Source: Symbiodinium natans (taxonomy: Eukaryota; Sar; Dinophyceae; Suessiales; Symbiodiniaceae). Taken from it: 64,000 nt of DNA. The position numbers were made by a program, and so were the translations under genes. The notes under the pieces are model-generated. The model worked only from the letters and a program-made list of their open reading frames with translations, had not been told where the DNA came from and did no database searches. The DNA is taken from positions 430,001 to 494,000 of the forward strand of contig CAJNDS010000069.1 of assembly GCA_905221605.1 (NCBI GenBank), given 5' to 3'. The first letter of the stretch is position 1. Each line of letters begins with the position of its first letter. Shown piece by piece: positions 31,740 to 43,361 of this stretch.

Positions 31740-33755
31740 TATATGTACACCCTATGTAATTAAAACATGCCGCATGCCTACAAGATAAGTTTTCCCCCAG
31801 ATAGTATCATACAGGCCCCTTGCAGGGGTGATGGCCTTCAGTCCCTTGACCAGCAACAAGCCTGCGGGCATTCTAAGGAGGAGCAGGACCTTTTTCCTTG
31901 GCTAGTCGTATGAATAACTTCTCAACACGATGTTGAAGAAGCTGCAGTTCAGGTTTTAGCGCTTAAAGACACGTGTGTTCAACTCACAGAGCCCAAAGCT
32001 CTGAACACCCAAGCCACCAGCCAAGCCCTTCCTTTACAAACCCAAAGTCGGCCTAGCTGTCCTTGGCATCCCTGTCAAATCAGATTGTTGTGGCCCTTCG
32101 TGCAAAAAATATACAACTAAGATTGACGAACAACTCGCCGTTGAGTAGCCACCCTAGGCCCAAAGTCCGAAGCCCTTCTGGTATCGAAACCTCGACCCCA
32201 AAACGCCGTAACCCTGAAACCCCTAGATCATCAACCCCCTAAACCCTAAACTCTAAACCCTAAAACCCCATAACCCCAAGCCCCCTGAGTTCTAAACTAG
32301 AAACCCCAAAACCCCATAACCCTAAAACCCCACAACCCTAACACCCCATAACCCCAAAGACCTGGAAGCGGAAACCGCGAGGCCGTACTTGAGGCGGCGA
32401 CGCTGACGAGGGCGTCGGAGAACCAGGGTTGCTCAGGCGATCCCTGATCAGGGTCAAAGGGCTTAGGGCTTGGGTTTAGGGTTTTTTAGGGTTTAGGGCT
32501 TAGGGTTTAGGGTCGAGGGTCTAGGGTTTAGGGTCTGGGGTTTAGGGTTTAGGGTTCAGGGTTTAGGGTTTAGCAAGTTTGGGGGCCAGAGCTCTTTCGA
32601 TCTAAACCAAGGTACTTTAGGCATTGTCCGCAGAATTTTGCAGACTTTACCTGGGACCCTCTTTCTCTATGGCTTTATGGGTTGTGCCTACTAGCTACTA
32701 CTAAACTGTAGGTAACAGTTTTATGGGTTATACCTACTATTGAAGGGTAGTAGCTACTGAACTATAGGTAAACTGAGTCCCAGGTAGACCCCGAAGAATC
32801 TGGGAGGTTCTCTAGATTGTGGTCTCTTGCGGGGATCATCTTATCATACGGAGCCTTTTATATACTTACATATGTATATATATATATATATATGTATATG
32901 TCGGGTACTCAAAAAGATTCCATAATTTGAGCAGCCCCTCATGTGTGCTCTATATACTTGGAGTCCTAAGGCTGGGGGTGGCCTCTCAGGATGCTACGGC
33001 GAGGGTCCCCTCGAACCCCCCGACCTTCAATCCCGCCTTCACCTCTGAACCCTGTTCGCCCAAAACGCTGGGGTCCGAAACCCACCAATTCTCTCAACAG
33101 GGTTTAGGGTTTAGGGTTTAGGGTTTCGGCCTTCCAGGCTTTTTGGGTCAATGGCTTGGGGAAGGCTACCCTGCCTCTCCGATGCCAAGGTCGAGTTTCC
33201 CTCGCAGGGCAAGGGTTAGGTTGTAGGGAACCCAAAGCCCTCACATAACTTTGTGTTCTCCCTCCGAGCACAGCAGTCTTCAACATGGATCCGATCAAGG
33301 AGGCCCCGGAAACGCGTGAAAATGCCAACTACCTGTTGCGCGCCATAGTCAATTTCTAGGTGAGAACAATCCCCTAACCATAAACCCCAAAGACCCTACC
33401 CTAACCCCCCCCCGGTTGAAAAACAAAATAGGAAAACATGAAAAACACAATAGAAAAGCAAACACAAACCACTGAACCTCGAGCTGTCAGAACCGCACCA
33501 TGTTTCAGGAGCCATTGTGCATTCCCGTCTTTCTTCTCAGTTCCCTAGATCTCCAAAACAAAAAGAACACATTGGTTAAGGAACGTTTACCAAATCATCA
33601 TTAAATCACCATAGGATTCAGTGCCCTATTCATAGGAGTTCCTGAGGGGGTTTTGGAGGGAATGAGTCGGGGTTCGCTTTAGGGATCGGCTGTGGCCTTG
33701 CAAGGTCCTTATACACTACACGGCTAAACGAAAACCAAGAAGTTAAAACCAAGAC
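31740..33755. other. Exon-poor stretch
   Basis: Contains a nested foldback at 32628-32805 (TTTACCTGGGAC / GTCCCAGGTAGA ends; inner TATGGGTT...CTACTA), a TA microsatellite at 32869-32898 and TTTAGGG tracts at 32464-32575 and 33098-33125. No exon was settled. Confidence 0.4.
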
Positions 33756-33858
33756 TTGGGATGTTGCCCCTTATACTAACAGCCCTTAATGGGGGTTATA
33801 GTACCCCCCTATTATCATCCCTATCAAGGACTGATAGTATAAGGGGGGAACATCCCAA
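33756..33858. mobile_element. Family A foldback, best-preserved copy
   Basis: TTGGGATGTTGCCCCTTATA at the left pairs with TATAAGGGGGGAACATCCCA at the right, with CCTTAATGGGGG / CCCTATCAAGG inside. 103 bp, almost fully self-complementary. Confidence 0.85.
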
Positions 33859-34373
33859 ACCTACAGCCCCAAAAGCCAAATGGCCCTAAACCCTGAAACC
33901 TTCAAACCCGCAACCCCAAACAACACAAAAGCCCGAAAACCCAAAAGCCTAAAGTCCTCGCGCCCAAAGGGCCTAAAAAACTCCAAGGCCTTCCAATTCT
34001 AAACCCTAGATCAATGAAGCTCAAATCTAAACCCTAACCCCCCCCCCCCCCCATAAAGAAAAAATCCAAAACCCCAAAGCACAAACACTCGCAGACACAC
34101 ACTCAAAGAAAAAACGAAGAACACTTAGAACCACACAAACCCCAAACCCCAAAACTTCAAACCCCAACACCCCAAAACCCAAGAAACACTAAATGCCAAA
34201 CCCCAAAACAAACCAAAGCCTCCCTAAAACCCCAAATCCTACACCTGCAAGAAAGCCCAAAACCCTGAACCCAACAAAAAAACCCAAACCGGAATCTCCA
34301 AAACCCCAAACCCTAAACCCTCAACCCCAAACCCTAGACCCCAAACCTTAAACCCCCTAAAAAGCCCGAGAGC

Positions 34374-34424
34374 CCTAGGATGGTGCGCCTCGAGACCCGA
34401 TGGGCACAGGCCGAGGGAGCTGGC
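34374..34424 (-). CDS. Exon, 17 codons, GC donor
   Basis: Acceptor GCGCAG, donor TAGG|GCTCTCG. It reads ASSLGLCPSGLEAHHPR. Phase 0 in and out. Confidence 0.5.
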
Positions 34425-35539
34425 CTGCGCTGGGGTTTAGGGTTTAGGGTTTGGGGCTTAGGGTTTAGGGTTTAGGGCTTTAAGGGTTTCGGGCTGAGGG
34501 TTTTGGGTTAGGGCTTAGGGGTTTAGGGTTTGGGGTTTAGGGGCTTAGGGCTTTTAGGGTTGCTTGCGAGGTTTTGGGTCCAGGGTTTCAGGGTTCATTG
34601 CGAGGGTTGAGGGTTTAGGGCTTGTAAGGGCACATTGTGAGGTTTACGGTTTGGGGTTTGAGGGCTAGTTCCGAGGGTTCAGGGGTTTGGGGTTACGGGA
34701 TGACTTTGAGGGCTTAGGATTTAGGAAGGGGGTTTAGTGACTTTGGTGACTTGCCTTTGGTGGGAGGGGGGTAGGCTTTTGTTTGGTTTGGGGGCGGGGG
34801 AAAATTTTGGGGAACCCAAAATCCTAAACCCTAGACCCTGGACCCTAAACCGCTTAGGTTTCTGAGGTTTTACAGTTTTGGGTTTGGGAATCGGGGTATC
34901 ACAGTATCACCCTGAACCCTGTACCAGAACCCTATATGAGCCCTAAACCCCAAACCCCAAACCCGAAATCCTAAACCCTAACCCTTTGGTGGACTTGAAG
35001 GGCTGCTCCTGTCCGTCGAGGGAACGAGCAAGATCTGTGTTGCAAAGTTTAGGGCTTAGGGCTTAGGGTTGTTTTAGGGCTTACCGCATGGGGCTTAAGG
35101 CTTAGGGCTTCGTGTTTAGGAGCCTTTGGTTCAGAGTTTGGGGCATTTTGGGCTTCGGGTTTAAGAGCTTTGAACCCAGCAATGCTGGGACCATGGGTCA
35201 CATGAGGCTCCCCAGGAAGAAGCAGCAACGCAAGACCATAAGTCTTTAACAAGTACCAGCTTCTGTAGGATTTTCCGACTGTCAGTGGGCGCGTGCGCTT
35301 GCTTTGCTTCGGCACCCGTTCCTGGGGTTTGGGTTGAGAGGTCTTGAACTTTTGGGTTCTGCTAGGCTTTATGGTTCTTGTCAACCCCGGAATCCCGAAG
35401 CCTGAACCGAACCCCAAAGCCTAAACCCTAAGCCCTGACCCCAAATCCTAAACAAAACTCAAAGCCTGAACCCTAAACCTAGGAAATGTGGAAGCAAAGA
35501 GTTCGGGATCAAAGTTCCGAATATCGTTAGAGGAAGTGA

Positions 35540-35715
35540 AGGGGGCCGTGCCTGGCGCTGTCTCTCCCAGAACAGCACCACAAGCCCGTGCACCCGTCTC
35601 TGCCATGGGCGGGCTCTCGCGTGGACGTCATGCAGCTCTGCCACTCTGTTGCTCTCGACATACAGCGGCTGGTCTTTGTCTGTTGTCATGCAGGTCGCAC
35701 GTCTCGTACTGCGGA
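35540..35715 (-). CDS. Coding island, ends uncertain
   Basis: A minus frame reads DKDQPLYVESNRVAELHD then VHARARPWQRRVHGLVVL. A different minus frame is open at 35630-35880 (FAGLRKADCLGHPQ), so an exon junction may lie near 35715. Confidence 0.5.
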
Positions 35716-35997
35716 CTCTCCACCACGTCCCGGCTCGGCGGCGTCGGCGCTGGCGCACAACTTGCAGAGGTGTGCCTCCGTGGCCAATGTCGGTGCAGCT
35801 GAGGGTGGCCGAGGCAATCTGCTTTGCGCAAGCCCGCAAAAGCTCCCGGTTGGAAGGCAAAGTTCAAGAGCCCTCCCAAAACCGGGCTTACGTATGGGGT
35901 TCAGGGTTCAAGGTGACCCTAAACCCCAGCCCTAAGCCCTAAACAACCTAAGCCCTACGGGTTTTCAGGGACGAGCCAGGGATTGCAGGGCGACTAC

Positions 35998-36064
35998 TTT
36001 GGGGCATCCTGCCGCTGTGCTCGCCGAACCCTGGAAGCAAAGATCGAGTCGTCGGTTCGAGACG
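35998..36064 (-). CDS. Exon
   Basis: Acceptor GCTTAG, donor CAAA|GTAGTC. It reads SRTDDSIFASRVRRAQRQ. Phase 1 in, 2 out. Confidence 0.6.
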
Positions 36065-36325
36065 CTAAGCTTTGTTAACCCTAAACCCTAGCCCTAAACC
36101 CTAAACCGTAGCCCTAAACCCTAAACCCCAAACCCCAAACCCCCCAAAAGATGGATATATGTACACTCACCACTCCACTGTCCAAAAGCCCCAACCCCCA
36201 CGCCATTATCCCCAAACCCTTGTAAGTCCTAAGGTTTAGGGCTTAGGGTTTAAACTCTAAACCCTAGCCCTAAACCCTAAACCCGAACCCTAAACCCAAA
36301 ACCCTAAACCCTAAACCCCCTCAAC

Positions 36326-36388
36326 TCAGGGTGCGGCCAGGAGCGAGTCGTTGCCGCGACATGTGGAACTTTGCGAAGCACGGAGGTC
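36326..36388 (-). CDS. Exon
   Basis: Acceptor CTGACAG, donor CTGA|GTTGAGG. It reads TSVLRKVPHVAATTRSWP. Phase 2 in and out. Confidence 0.55.
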   Translation of the reverse strand, partial: DLRASQSSTCRGNDSLLAAP

Positions 36389-36404
36389 CTGTCAGAACCC
36401 TGCT

Positions 36405-36560
36405 GGGTTTAGGGCATTTTAGGGTATTTAGGGTTTAGGGAACTTAGGGTTTAGGGTTTAGGGAACTTAGGGTTTAGGGAACTTAGGGTTTAGGGTATTC
36501 AGGGATCAGGGTTCAGGGTTTAGGGTTCATAGGGTTTAGGGGTATTTAGGGATGAAGAGG
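36405..36560 (+). repeat. Higher-order telomere-like repeat
   Basis: GGGAACTTAGGGTTTA recurs three times among TTTAGGG units, a small higher-order unit superimposed on the heptamer. Confidence 0.65.
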
Positions 36561-37057
36561 TCGGGGTAGCGCGAAAATGGCTTGACATGGTGAAACCTGG
36601 AGAGAATGTTTGACTCGGCAGGCGAAGCTCGGAACATGGCCCAACACTCAGTGTCCAAAAGGATTCATCAAATCGTTTGGGGTTTAGGGCTTGGGGTTTA
36701 GGATTTAGGGTTTTAGGGTTTAGGGGCTTGTGGTTTCGGGGTTTAGGGATCTAGGGTCTAACGGATTGAAGGTTTAGGCCCTGGGGCCTAGCCGGCTTAG
36801 GGCTTAGGGTAAACCGTCACGCCTACTCCTCCTCCCCCGCACCATAGGGTGGTTCCAGGATTTTTGGCCCTAGGGTGGTTTTAGGGTTTAGGACTTTTGG
36901 GTTTTAGTGCGGTTTCAGGGTTCAGGATTTCAGGGTTAGGGTAGAAGGCTTTAGGGTGTTGAGCTTACAGGGTTTAAGGGTACAAGTTGGGATATCCTCT
37001 TATAATTAGGTGTGCTACGAACCCTAAACCGTAAACCCTGGTATGGGTTTTGCCTAC

Positions 37058-37114
37058 AGCTTTCCCGGCCTCGGTGAGGGTGAAGTAATAAGAAGCATAA
37101 AGCTCGCCGCAGAC
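37058..37114 (-). CDS. Exon, 19 codons
   Basis: Acceptor GAAGACAG, donor AAAGCT|GTAGGC. It reads VCGELYASYYFTLTEAGK. Phase 0 in and out. Very coding-like. Confidence 0.65.
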
Positions 37115-37920
37115 CTGTCTTCTCAAAAGGTTACCCCTTCAACCCGAAACGCCCTAGAACTTCAACCCTAGACCCCCCAAACCCTAAACCGTAAGTCCTA
37201 AACCCCAAACCCGACAGCCTAAACAACAAACCCCAAAGCCTTCACAAGGTTGTTCGAATTGCTCATGCCTCTGAGACCTACTCACCACACCCGAAAGCCA
37301 CCTAAACCAGGATTTTGGTGTGCGGACTTGGCTACGCCTGCAAATGTGAAACCTTCGAGAAACAAAAGTCACAAAAGTACTGCAAGGCAAATAGGAATGG
37401 AAGTACAAGACCACTCGAGACTAAGACCTTTAAGGCCCAGTGCCCTGAACCGCACATGCTTTACCGACCAACATATCCAAACTCAACCTTGATCCCTTAG
37501 TTCGGCCAAACCCTTAACCCCAATCCCGCACCCTTACTTAAGATAACTCAATATCGCAGATTCTAGTCTGTTTGTTGGAATGGCGAAGTAGATTGTGCAG
37601 AATCGTCAAGTACAGGATGTAGTACAGTATTCTGCCAGCGTAGGCCACAAACAGTGGGAGACAATGTGAGCCCAAATGTCCAAAAACGAGACAGTTTCAC
37701 ATGTTGTGAACCCCGGCGTCCACAAGCCAAGCTGGCAATATTCGAGTTGACCTGACATGTAGCCCGAATAAACGTCGCACACATGTCCCAAACCCTATTC
37801 CCTAAACCCTACATCCTAAACTCAATAACAGCCCTGAGTGCTTCAAACTCAAGGCTCAGGTGGTTTAGGGCCTAGAAGGTCGGGGGGGTTTGTGAATGGC
37901 CTCCATGTGATAGTCTAAAC

Positions 37921-37960
37921 CGATGAGCATCTTCAACTCCAGCCGGTGCAGGTTCCGAAC
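37921..37960 (-). CDS. Exon
   Basis: Acceptor CTCCAAG, donor ATCG|GTTTAGAC. It reads VRNLHRLELKMLI, an amphipathic helix. Phase 0 in, 1 out. Confidence 0.6.
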
Positions 37961-38161
37961 CTTGGAGAGATGATGAGGGTTTAGGGTTTAGGGTTTAGGG
38001 ATTAGGGATTAGGGTTTAGGGTTTAGGCTTTAGGGTTTGGGGTTTAGGGCTAGGGTTAGGGAAGCCCTGAGCCTACCTTGTTGCCATACTGGTAGTGAAG
38101 AGGGATTTAGGGCTCAGAGCGATACTTGGGAGGGATGGGGGGGGGGGGGGGATCTAAGTAC

Positions 38162-38210
38162 CACTCAACCATGGCAACCTCGTGACTCGTGAGCCACAAA
38201 GCAGGCGGAC
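38162..38210 (-). CDS. Exon next to a telomeric array
   Basis: Acceptor CTGCGCAG, donor AGTG|GTACTTAG. It reads VRLLCGSRVTRLPWLS. The TTTAGGG array 38217-38300 lies immediately upstream on the coding strand. Confidence 0.6.
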
Positions 38211-38216
38211 CTGCGC

Positions 38217-38300
38217 AGGGTTTAGGGTTTAGGGTTTAGGGTTTAGGGTTTAGGGTTTAGGGTTTAGGGTTTAGGGTTTAGGGTTTAGGGTTTAGGGTTC
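38217..38300 (+). repeat. Perfect TTTAGGG array, about 12 units
   Basis: Uninterrupted heptamers with the G-rich strand on plus, i.e. antisense to the minus-strand exons around it. Confidence 0.95.
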
Positions 38301-38428
38301 CGTGTAGGTACTGCCCAATTTGGATATGGATGTTTAGGGACTGCCTGAGGGCTCCTATGTTTGGGGTAGTATACTAGAATCCCCTATCACCCAAGAAGGA
38401 ACTACATTAGAGCCTTCAGGTAGGGTTC

Positions 38429-38646
38429 ATATGGGGGTTTACGAAAGTGGGGGACCCCTTAAATAGACCCCAAATAGCAGGATTCCCTTATATTTAATCG
38501 GGACCCCAATAAGGTACCCCCAATTTCGGAAACCACAATATGGGTGGTTGTCAAAATTATGGTCCCTTTTGGGGTCCCTCATATAATACGGCACCTAATA
38601 TTTCGGGTGTCCAAAACGGGACCCTAATTTTGACAACTACCCATAT
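38429..38646 (+). mobile_element. Family F element abutting family G foldback
   Basis: F spans 38429-38544. G spans 38538-38646 with 29-bp arms, ATATGGGTGGTTGTCAAAAT at the left and ATTTTGACAACTACCCATAT at the right, only two mismatches. Diverged half-copies of G lie near 62785 and 63276. Confidence 0.75.
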
Positions 38647-38703
38647 GGAGATACCCTGAATGTCTTGGGAGTTTGGGTCCCTCAACCTGCTGTCTCAGTC
38701 CAC

Positions 38704-38730
38704 CTGAGGCTAGCGCCGGGTAGCGGAGGC
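38704..38730 (-). CDS. Candidate 27-nt micro-exon
   Basis: Acceptor CCTTCAG, donor CTCAG|GTGGACTG. It reads LRYPALAS. Short, so weakly supported. Confidence 0.35.
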
Positions 38731-38772
38731 CTGAAGGGCATTGGCCGTAATTGTTGTTCAGGATTTCAGGAA

Positions 38773-38870
38773 GGGTTTAGGGTTTAGGGTTTAGGGTTTA
38801 GGGTTTAGGGTGTAGGGTTTAGGGTTTAGGGTTCAGGGTTCAGGGTTCAGGGTTCAGGGTTCACGGTGTA
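38773..38870 (+). repeat. TTTAGGG array with a TTCAGGG block
   Basis: Six heptamers, then about five TTCAGGG units in a row, a locally amplified variant. Confidence 0.9.
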
Positions 38871-39109
38871 GGTTCAGGTTTGGCAACACCTGCACCTTAA
38901 TTGTCTATCAACCGTCTGAAAAATCTACATATGATCCCCTTCAACCCAATAAGGGAAGACATGAAACATCCCAATGGCCTACCTTGAAACGGTTCAGAAA
39001 TTTGTCTTGTGGGCACCAGGCGACCCTCCAACCCTTATAAACCCTCACCCTAAACCCTAAACCCTCACAACCCTAAACCCTAGTGTCCATAAGCCCCTGA
39101 GCCCGACAC

Positions 39110-39184
39110 TTGCCCCAGCTCCCCCCACAGGCCTAGCACGATTTGCAGGTAGTTCGCGAAGTCCGCGTTCCAGGCATGGACGTC
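39110..39184 (-). CDS. Exon, 25 codons
   Basis: Acceptor CACACAG, donor CAA|GTGTCGGG. It reads VHAWNADFANYLQIVLGL then WGELGQ, an aromatic and hydrophobic helix. Phase 0 in and out. Confidence 0.68.
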
Positions 39185-39261
39185 CTGTGTGGGTTTTAGG
39201 GTTTAGGGTTTAGAGGTTTAGGGCTTCGGGTGGAGACAAGAGGCGGAGATTAGAGGAACAC

Positions 39262-39298
39262 CCTCGCGCCAGTGCTCAACATGCACCTTGAATGTGTG
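39262..39298 (-). CDS. Exon, 3' end uncertain
   Basis: Acceptor ACAACCAG, possible donor GAGG|GTGTTCC. It reads HTFKVHVEHWRE; the frame stays open further (GVPLISASCL). Confidence 0.5.
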
Positions 39299-40083
39299 CT
39301 GGTTGTAGGTTAGGGGCCTAGACTGGATCTAAACCCTACACCAGTCAGAAGAGTTGAAACTCAAATCAACATTGCATGAAGCTGGATACTCAAAACCCTC
39401 CCCCTGAAGCCTCTCAAACCCGCAGCCCTGATGTCATCGGTTTAAGGTTTATAGGGTTCAGGCTTGAGGGTTCCTTAAACCCTAAACCCTAAACGCTAAA
39501 CCCTAAACCCTAAACCCCAAAAGTGGCCCTAAAACCCTATAGGAGCTACCCCCTCTCGCCCACCCTCCCCCACCCCATCATTCTTTACTCCCTGAACCGG
39601 TGGGTTTTTGTAAAATTTCTAAAGCCCGAAGCCCTAAACCCCTTGGGCGTGCATATGGGGTGGGACTTGCAGTTGCTTTGAAATGGGTTTGGGGTTTAGA
39701 GGTTCAGGGCTTCGGGAGGCCACAATTGTAGTTTTTTGGGAAATTATTCAGAAAGAAAAAAGGCATGAAAAGGGAAAGAGCACGAACATGGCTTCTAAAA
39801 TTCAACAAGAACAGGGGCAGCAATGGACACCCCTGAAGAAAAAAAACGGAACCCTATAAACCCTATTAAGCCCTGTAAGCCCTAGAAACCCCTTAAACCC
39901 TAAAAAGCCCAAAACCCTAAGCCTAAACCCAATTCTGAACCGTAAACTGCTGGAAACCCTATAAACACCTGTATGAGGGTACCTTAGAAACCCCCTTAAA
40001 CCCGAAACGCCCCAAACCCTAAACCACTAAAAAACCCTACAAGAGCTGTATGAGGGTACGATGAGACATCCTCGAAAAATAAC

Positions 40084-40125
40084 ACGGGCCTCCCATGTCT
40101 TGGAGGCAAGGTGCAAGGCAGCAAC
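40084..40125 (-). CDS. Exon, 14 codons
   Basis: Acceptor CACCAG, donor CGT|GTTATT. It reads VAALHLASKTWEAR. Phase 0 in and out. Confidence 0.58.
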
Positions 40126-40629
40126 CTGGTGGGCTGTTTGGGGTTTAAGGGTTTAGGGTTTTAGGGTTTTTGGGTTTTAGGGTTTAGGGTTTTAGAGTTT
40201 TAGGGTTTAGGGTTTAGGGTTTTAGGGTTGTAGGGTTTTAGGGTTTTGGGGTTTTGGGGTTTTAGGGTCTAGGGTTCAGAGCTTATAGGGTTCTTCTCAC
40301 ATACAGTGTTCGAGATTCACCATGACCAGGCAGTTGTTCCTGACTGTTTTGTGCTTTTTGGGGCGGTTTAGGGTTAGGGTTTGGGGCTTAGGGTCGGGTC
40401 CAGGGTCTAGGTCTAGGGTCTAGGATCGGGGGTCTAGGGTCTCGGGTCTAGGGGTTAGGGTTTACGCTGTATCTATTTACTACGGCTGCTTCAATATAAG
40501 AAGACAACATGAACCTGAGGCTGTTCTACAGATTGCTTGCACTTCTTTGAGGAACGCTGCAAGTGTCCTGTGGCTTGCCAGTTGATGGTTGAGGGTTTAG
40601 GGCAGCTAGGTTAAGAGCTATAGGATTTA

Positions 40630-40800
40630 GGGTCCTCATCAAACTTTGAGCCCAGCGCAACGCAGGGTAATTGCTGCAGGAACTTCAACACGGGCCTAGC
40701 TAGGGAAGCGAGCTTTGGGCTTTTTTTGCGAAGCCCGGAACCATACATCGTGAGGCGGGCGCACCAAAACAGGTCTCCAGTTGTTCTTTGTGAGGCACAA
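40630..40800 (-). CDS. Coding island, ends not fixed
   Basis: An open minus frame reads TTGDLFWCARLTMYGSGL, RKKSPKLASLARPVLKFL and QQLPCVALGSKFDEDP. It is the longest non-repeat minus frame in this part and probably one exon of about 150 nt. Confidence 0.55.
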
Positions 40801-40843
40801 TGTTGGATGCCTGGCTTGTGAGGCAATGGGTGGAGGGTTGAAG

Positions 40844-40898
40844 GGTTTAGGGTTTAGGGTTTAGGGTTTAGGGTTTAGGGTTTAGGGTTTAGGGTTTG
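40844..40898 (+). repeat. TTTAGGG array, 7-8 units
   Basis: Perfect heptamers immediately upstream, on the coding strand, of the island 40630-40800. Confidence 0.9.
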
Positions 40899-41042
40899 GG
40901 GCTTAGGTTGACGGCGCGAGGCTTAAGCACGAGGCGAGAGACTTTGCTTAACCTCAAACGAATGCTCATTGAAAATTCTTCTTCCATCTACTACTACTTC
41001 CTTACCCTTATAAACCCTAAGTGAACTTCAAGCTCTCAAGAC

Positions 41043-41086
41043 GGAGCATGCGCCAGTCTTGACGCCCAAAGTCTCTGGAGCAAGAG
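41043..41086 (-). CDS. Exon
   Basis: Acceptor GTTGCAG, donor GCTCC|GTCTTG. It reads LLLQRLWASRLAHA. Phase 0 in, 2 out. Confidence 0.5.
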
Positions 41087-41737
41087 CTGCAACCCTACAC
41101 TCTAAAACCCAAAACCACAAACCCCCAAACCTAGCGTTAGGGTTTGGGAGGTTTAGGCAGCTCTTTAAACAGTTCTGGAGATTAAAGTTGAGATCCCAAA
41201 GCCGAAAACTTCACCGGCGACCGACGTGCTACACTCCACCCCTGGGGTCTAGAGTTCAGGGTTTACGCTTTAGGTCCTAAACCCTCTAAGCCTGATAAAT
41301 ACAACCTATACAACCCAACCCGTAGCCCCAGCTGCAGGGCAAGCAAGGACCAATCATCTGAAGGTCAAGGGTTTGGGGTTTAGGGTGCTCCAAGAGAAGA
41401 AATGAATTCCAGAAGTTTAAAGGGTGTTTAAAGGGTTGTGGTGTTCAGGGCTTTGCGTTAAGGGAGGAGACGTGGTTTGGACACAGCTGGCATTGCTTCT
41501 ATCCTGCATTTATTCTCGAGGTCTGAAGTGAGTGGCCGCCTCCCCACTTGATTCTAGGGGGGCTCCAGGGGTGCTAGGGTTGAGGATATCAAGATCAAAG
41601 CTCCCCCCCTCCTACCAAAACTTGAACCCGAAATCCTAACAACTGAAACTCCCAGGCCTCAATCACCCCTAAACCCTAAACCCTCAACCCTCAACCCTAA
41701 ACCCTAAACCCGAAACCCTAAAACCTAAACCCTAAAC

Positions 41738-41829
41738 GTGGCGGCTCGGACCGCTTCAGCAATCTCTCTATGTAGATTATGGCGATGATGGCAATCTGCC
41801 GCAGAAAAATGGGCGGAATGTTGGGGCCG
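41738..41829 (-). CDS. Exon, hydrophobic, 30 codons, heptamer donor
   Basis: Acceptor CTTTGCAG, donor CCAC|GTTTAGGG. It reads GPNIPPIFLRQIAIIAII then YIERLLKRSEPP, a hydrophobic helix followed by positive charge, possibly a membrane segment. Phase 2 in, 1 out. Confidence 0.66.
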
Positions 41830-42146
41830 CTGCAAAGCGCAGAGTGGCTCTAAGGACTAACCTAAACCCTTCAGCCCTAAACCCTATACCCTATAGACCC
41901 TTACCCATGAACCCTAAACCCCAAACTAAAATCCTAAAACCTAACTTGCTCTAAACCCTGAACCTTATAAGACATAAAACGACTCAACCCTCTGACTTGG
42001 CGTCCCCTCGGCGGCCCCTTATCCTATGCTGAACCCCTTCCAAGGTTCCCAGCCTTTTAAGTGAAAGAAAAAAACTTCCGAAAATAGGGGCAGATTTAGG
42101 GCTTGTGTGTGTGACGTGCGCGGGTGTGCAAGGTTAGGCATTTCAC

Positions 42147-42173
42147 CACTCTGCTCCATCATGCCGTGAAAAC
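42147..42173 (-). CDS. Candidate micro-exon
   Basis: Acceptor GCGGTAG, donor AGTG|GTGAAATG. It reads FHGMMEQS. Short. Confidence 0.35.
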
Positions 42174-42354
42174 CTACCGCTGTGGGCTCTAGGTGGGGTT
42201 TGGGGAGTAGAGTTTCCCTGAACCCTAAACCCTAAACCCCAAACCCCAAAGTGGTGTAGAATTCACCTGAACAGAATCTCAAAGCCAAACCAACGATGGG
42301 CCTGCACCCAAAACCCCGTAAGCCCTACAAACGATAAAGAAGCCTCGGAAGCCC

Positions 42355-42451
42355 TATACCCTAAACCCTAAACCCTAAACCCGAAAGCCTAAACCCTAAA
42401 CCTTAAACCCTAAGCCCTAAGCCCTCAACCCTAAACCCTAAACCCTAAACC
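42355..42451 (-). repeat. CCCTAAA array, about 13 units
   Basis: Mostly perfect with CCCGAAA and CCCTAAG variants. Confidence 0.9.
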
Positions 42452-42729
42452 ACCATCAGCCCACGATGCCCAAAACTACTGCATGGTATAGACCCCCAAG
42501 TTTGCTGCACAAGCCCCCCCCCCCCCCCGCCCACCTCCCTTCCCGCCTCTTACTTCTAACCACAATGTCTCCAAGTTATCCTGAAACCCTGAACCCTAAA
42601 CACTGGGGTTAAAGGGATTGGGAGACGGGGTTTAGGGGTTTAGGGTTTTGGGGATGTTTTCAGGCTGCCTAATTTAAAACATTAAGCCATCAAGCCCTCA
42701 AGATATACCCTCAAGCCCACAACTCGTAC

Positions 42730-42759
42730 ATCCCAACAGCCGCAGCCAGTTCGGCGCCA
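42730..42759 (-). CDS. Candidate micro-exon
   Basis: Acceptor CCACAAG, donor GGAT|GTACGAG. It reads GAELAAAVG. Phase 2 in and out. Confidence 0.4.
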
Positions 42760-42781
42760 CTTGTGGGGGGGGAAGTCTTCG

Positions 42782-42880
42782 CTTGATAGCCCGGCAACCA
42801 GATTGTAACAAGGGCACCTGTTTGTGGGTTGGTTACTTTATAAGGGAAGCCATACCAAAAAAAGAGCGTGGGCTGCCAAG
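42782..42880. mobile_element. Family O foldback element
   Basis: CTTGATAGCCCGGCAACC at the left and TGGGCTGCCAAG at the right. The second copy, 51686-51795, has arms CTTGGAAGCCCAGT / CACTGGGCTGCCAAG. A right-end fragment lies at 63930-63961. Confidence 0.6.
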
Positions 42881-43361
42881 TTCCCCGAAACCCGAAACCG
42901 CCTCCTTCTTGAACTCCGTGAGGACCGACACTTGCTTTAGCCTCGAATTCTCAGTGTAGGGTGTTGTGGTGTTGCTGGCTATGGTTCCATGAGTTCAATA
43001 TAGGGATATGTAAGCTTCAGCTTATGTTCTAGGTTATACACAGAGGGATTAGGGCCATAGAGCCTCAAAACTAGCTCCAAACCTATGGTCAAACCAACCC
43101 CTGGATAGAGCCTTTCGGTTCTCGATCTCAATCTGGGTGTGTGCGTCTCAGGGGTTGCTGCATCCGATGAATCCGACTGCAAGCAGTCCTGTGCCGTTAG
43201 CTAGTCCAAAACCCTGAACTTACTGGTGCTTAAGGTCAAGTGGCGGAGTGGACAGCATCCTAGAGGGGAAGCTATAGCGATTTCTATCTAGAAGATCCAG
43301 TCCTCCCCTCTCGCCTAAGCACCAGCAAGCAAGTCAAACTTCCCAGAAACCCTCTAGAAAC

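Noticed and set aside
32819-33121. ORFs containing GLGFRV, LNPKP or ILYTYI repeats (many positions)
   Set aside because: They are translations of TTTAGGG/CCCTAAA or TA microsatellites, not genes.
37563-37791. Overlapping minus ORFs
   Set aside because: Two frames open with no good splice borders and no phase link to neighbours; left unassigned.
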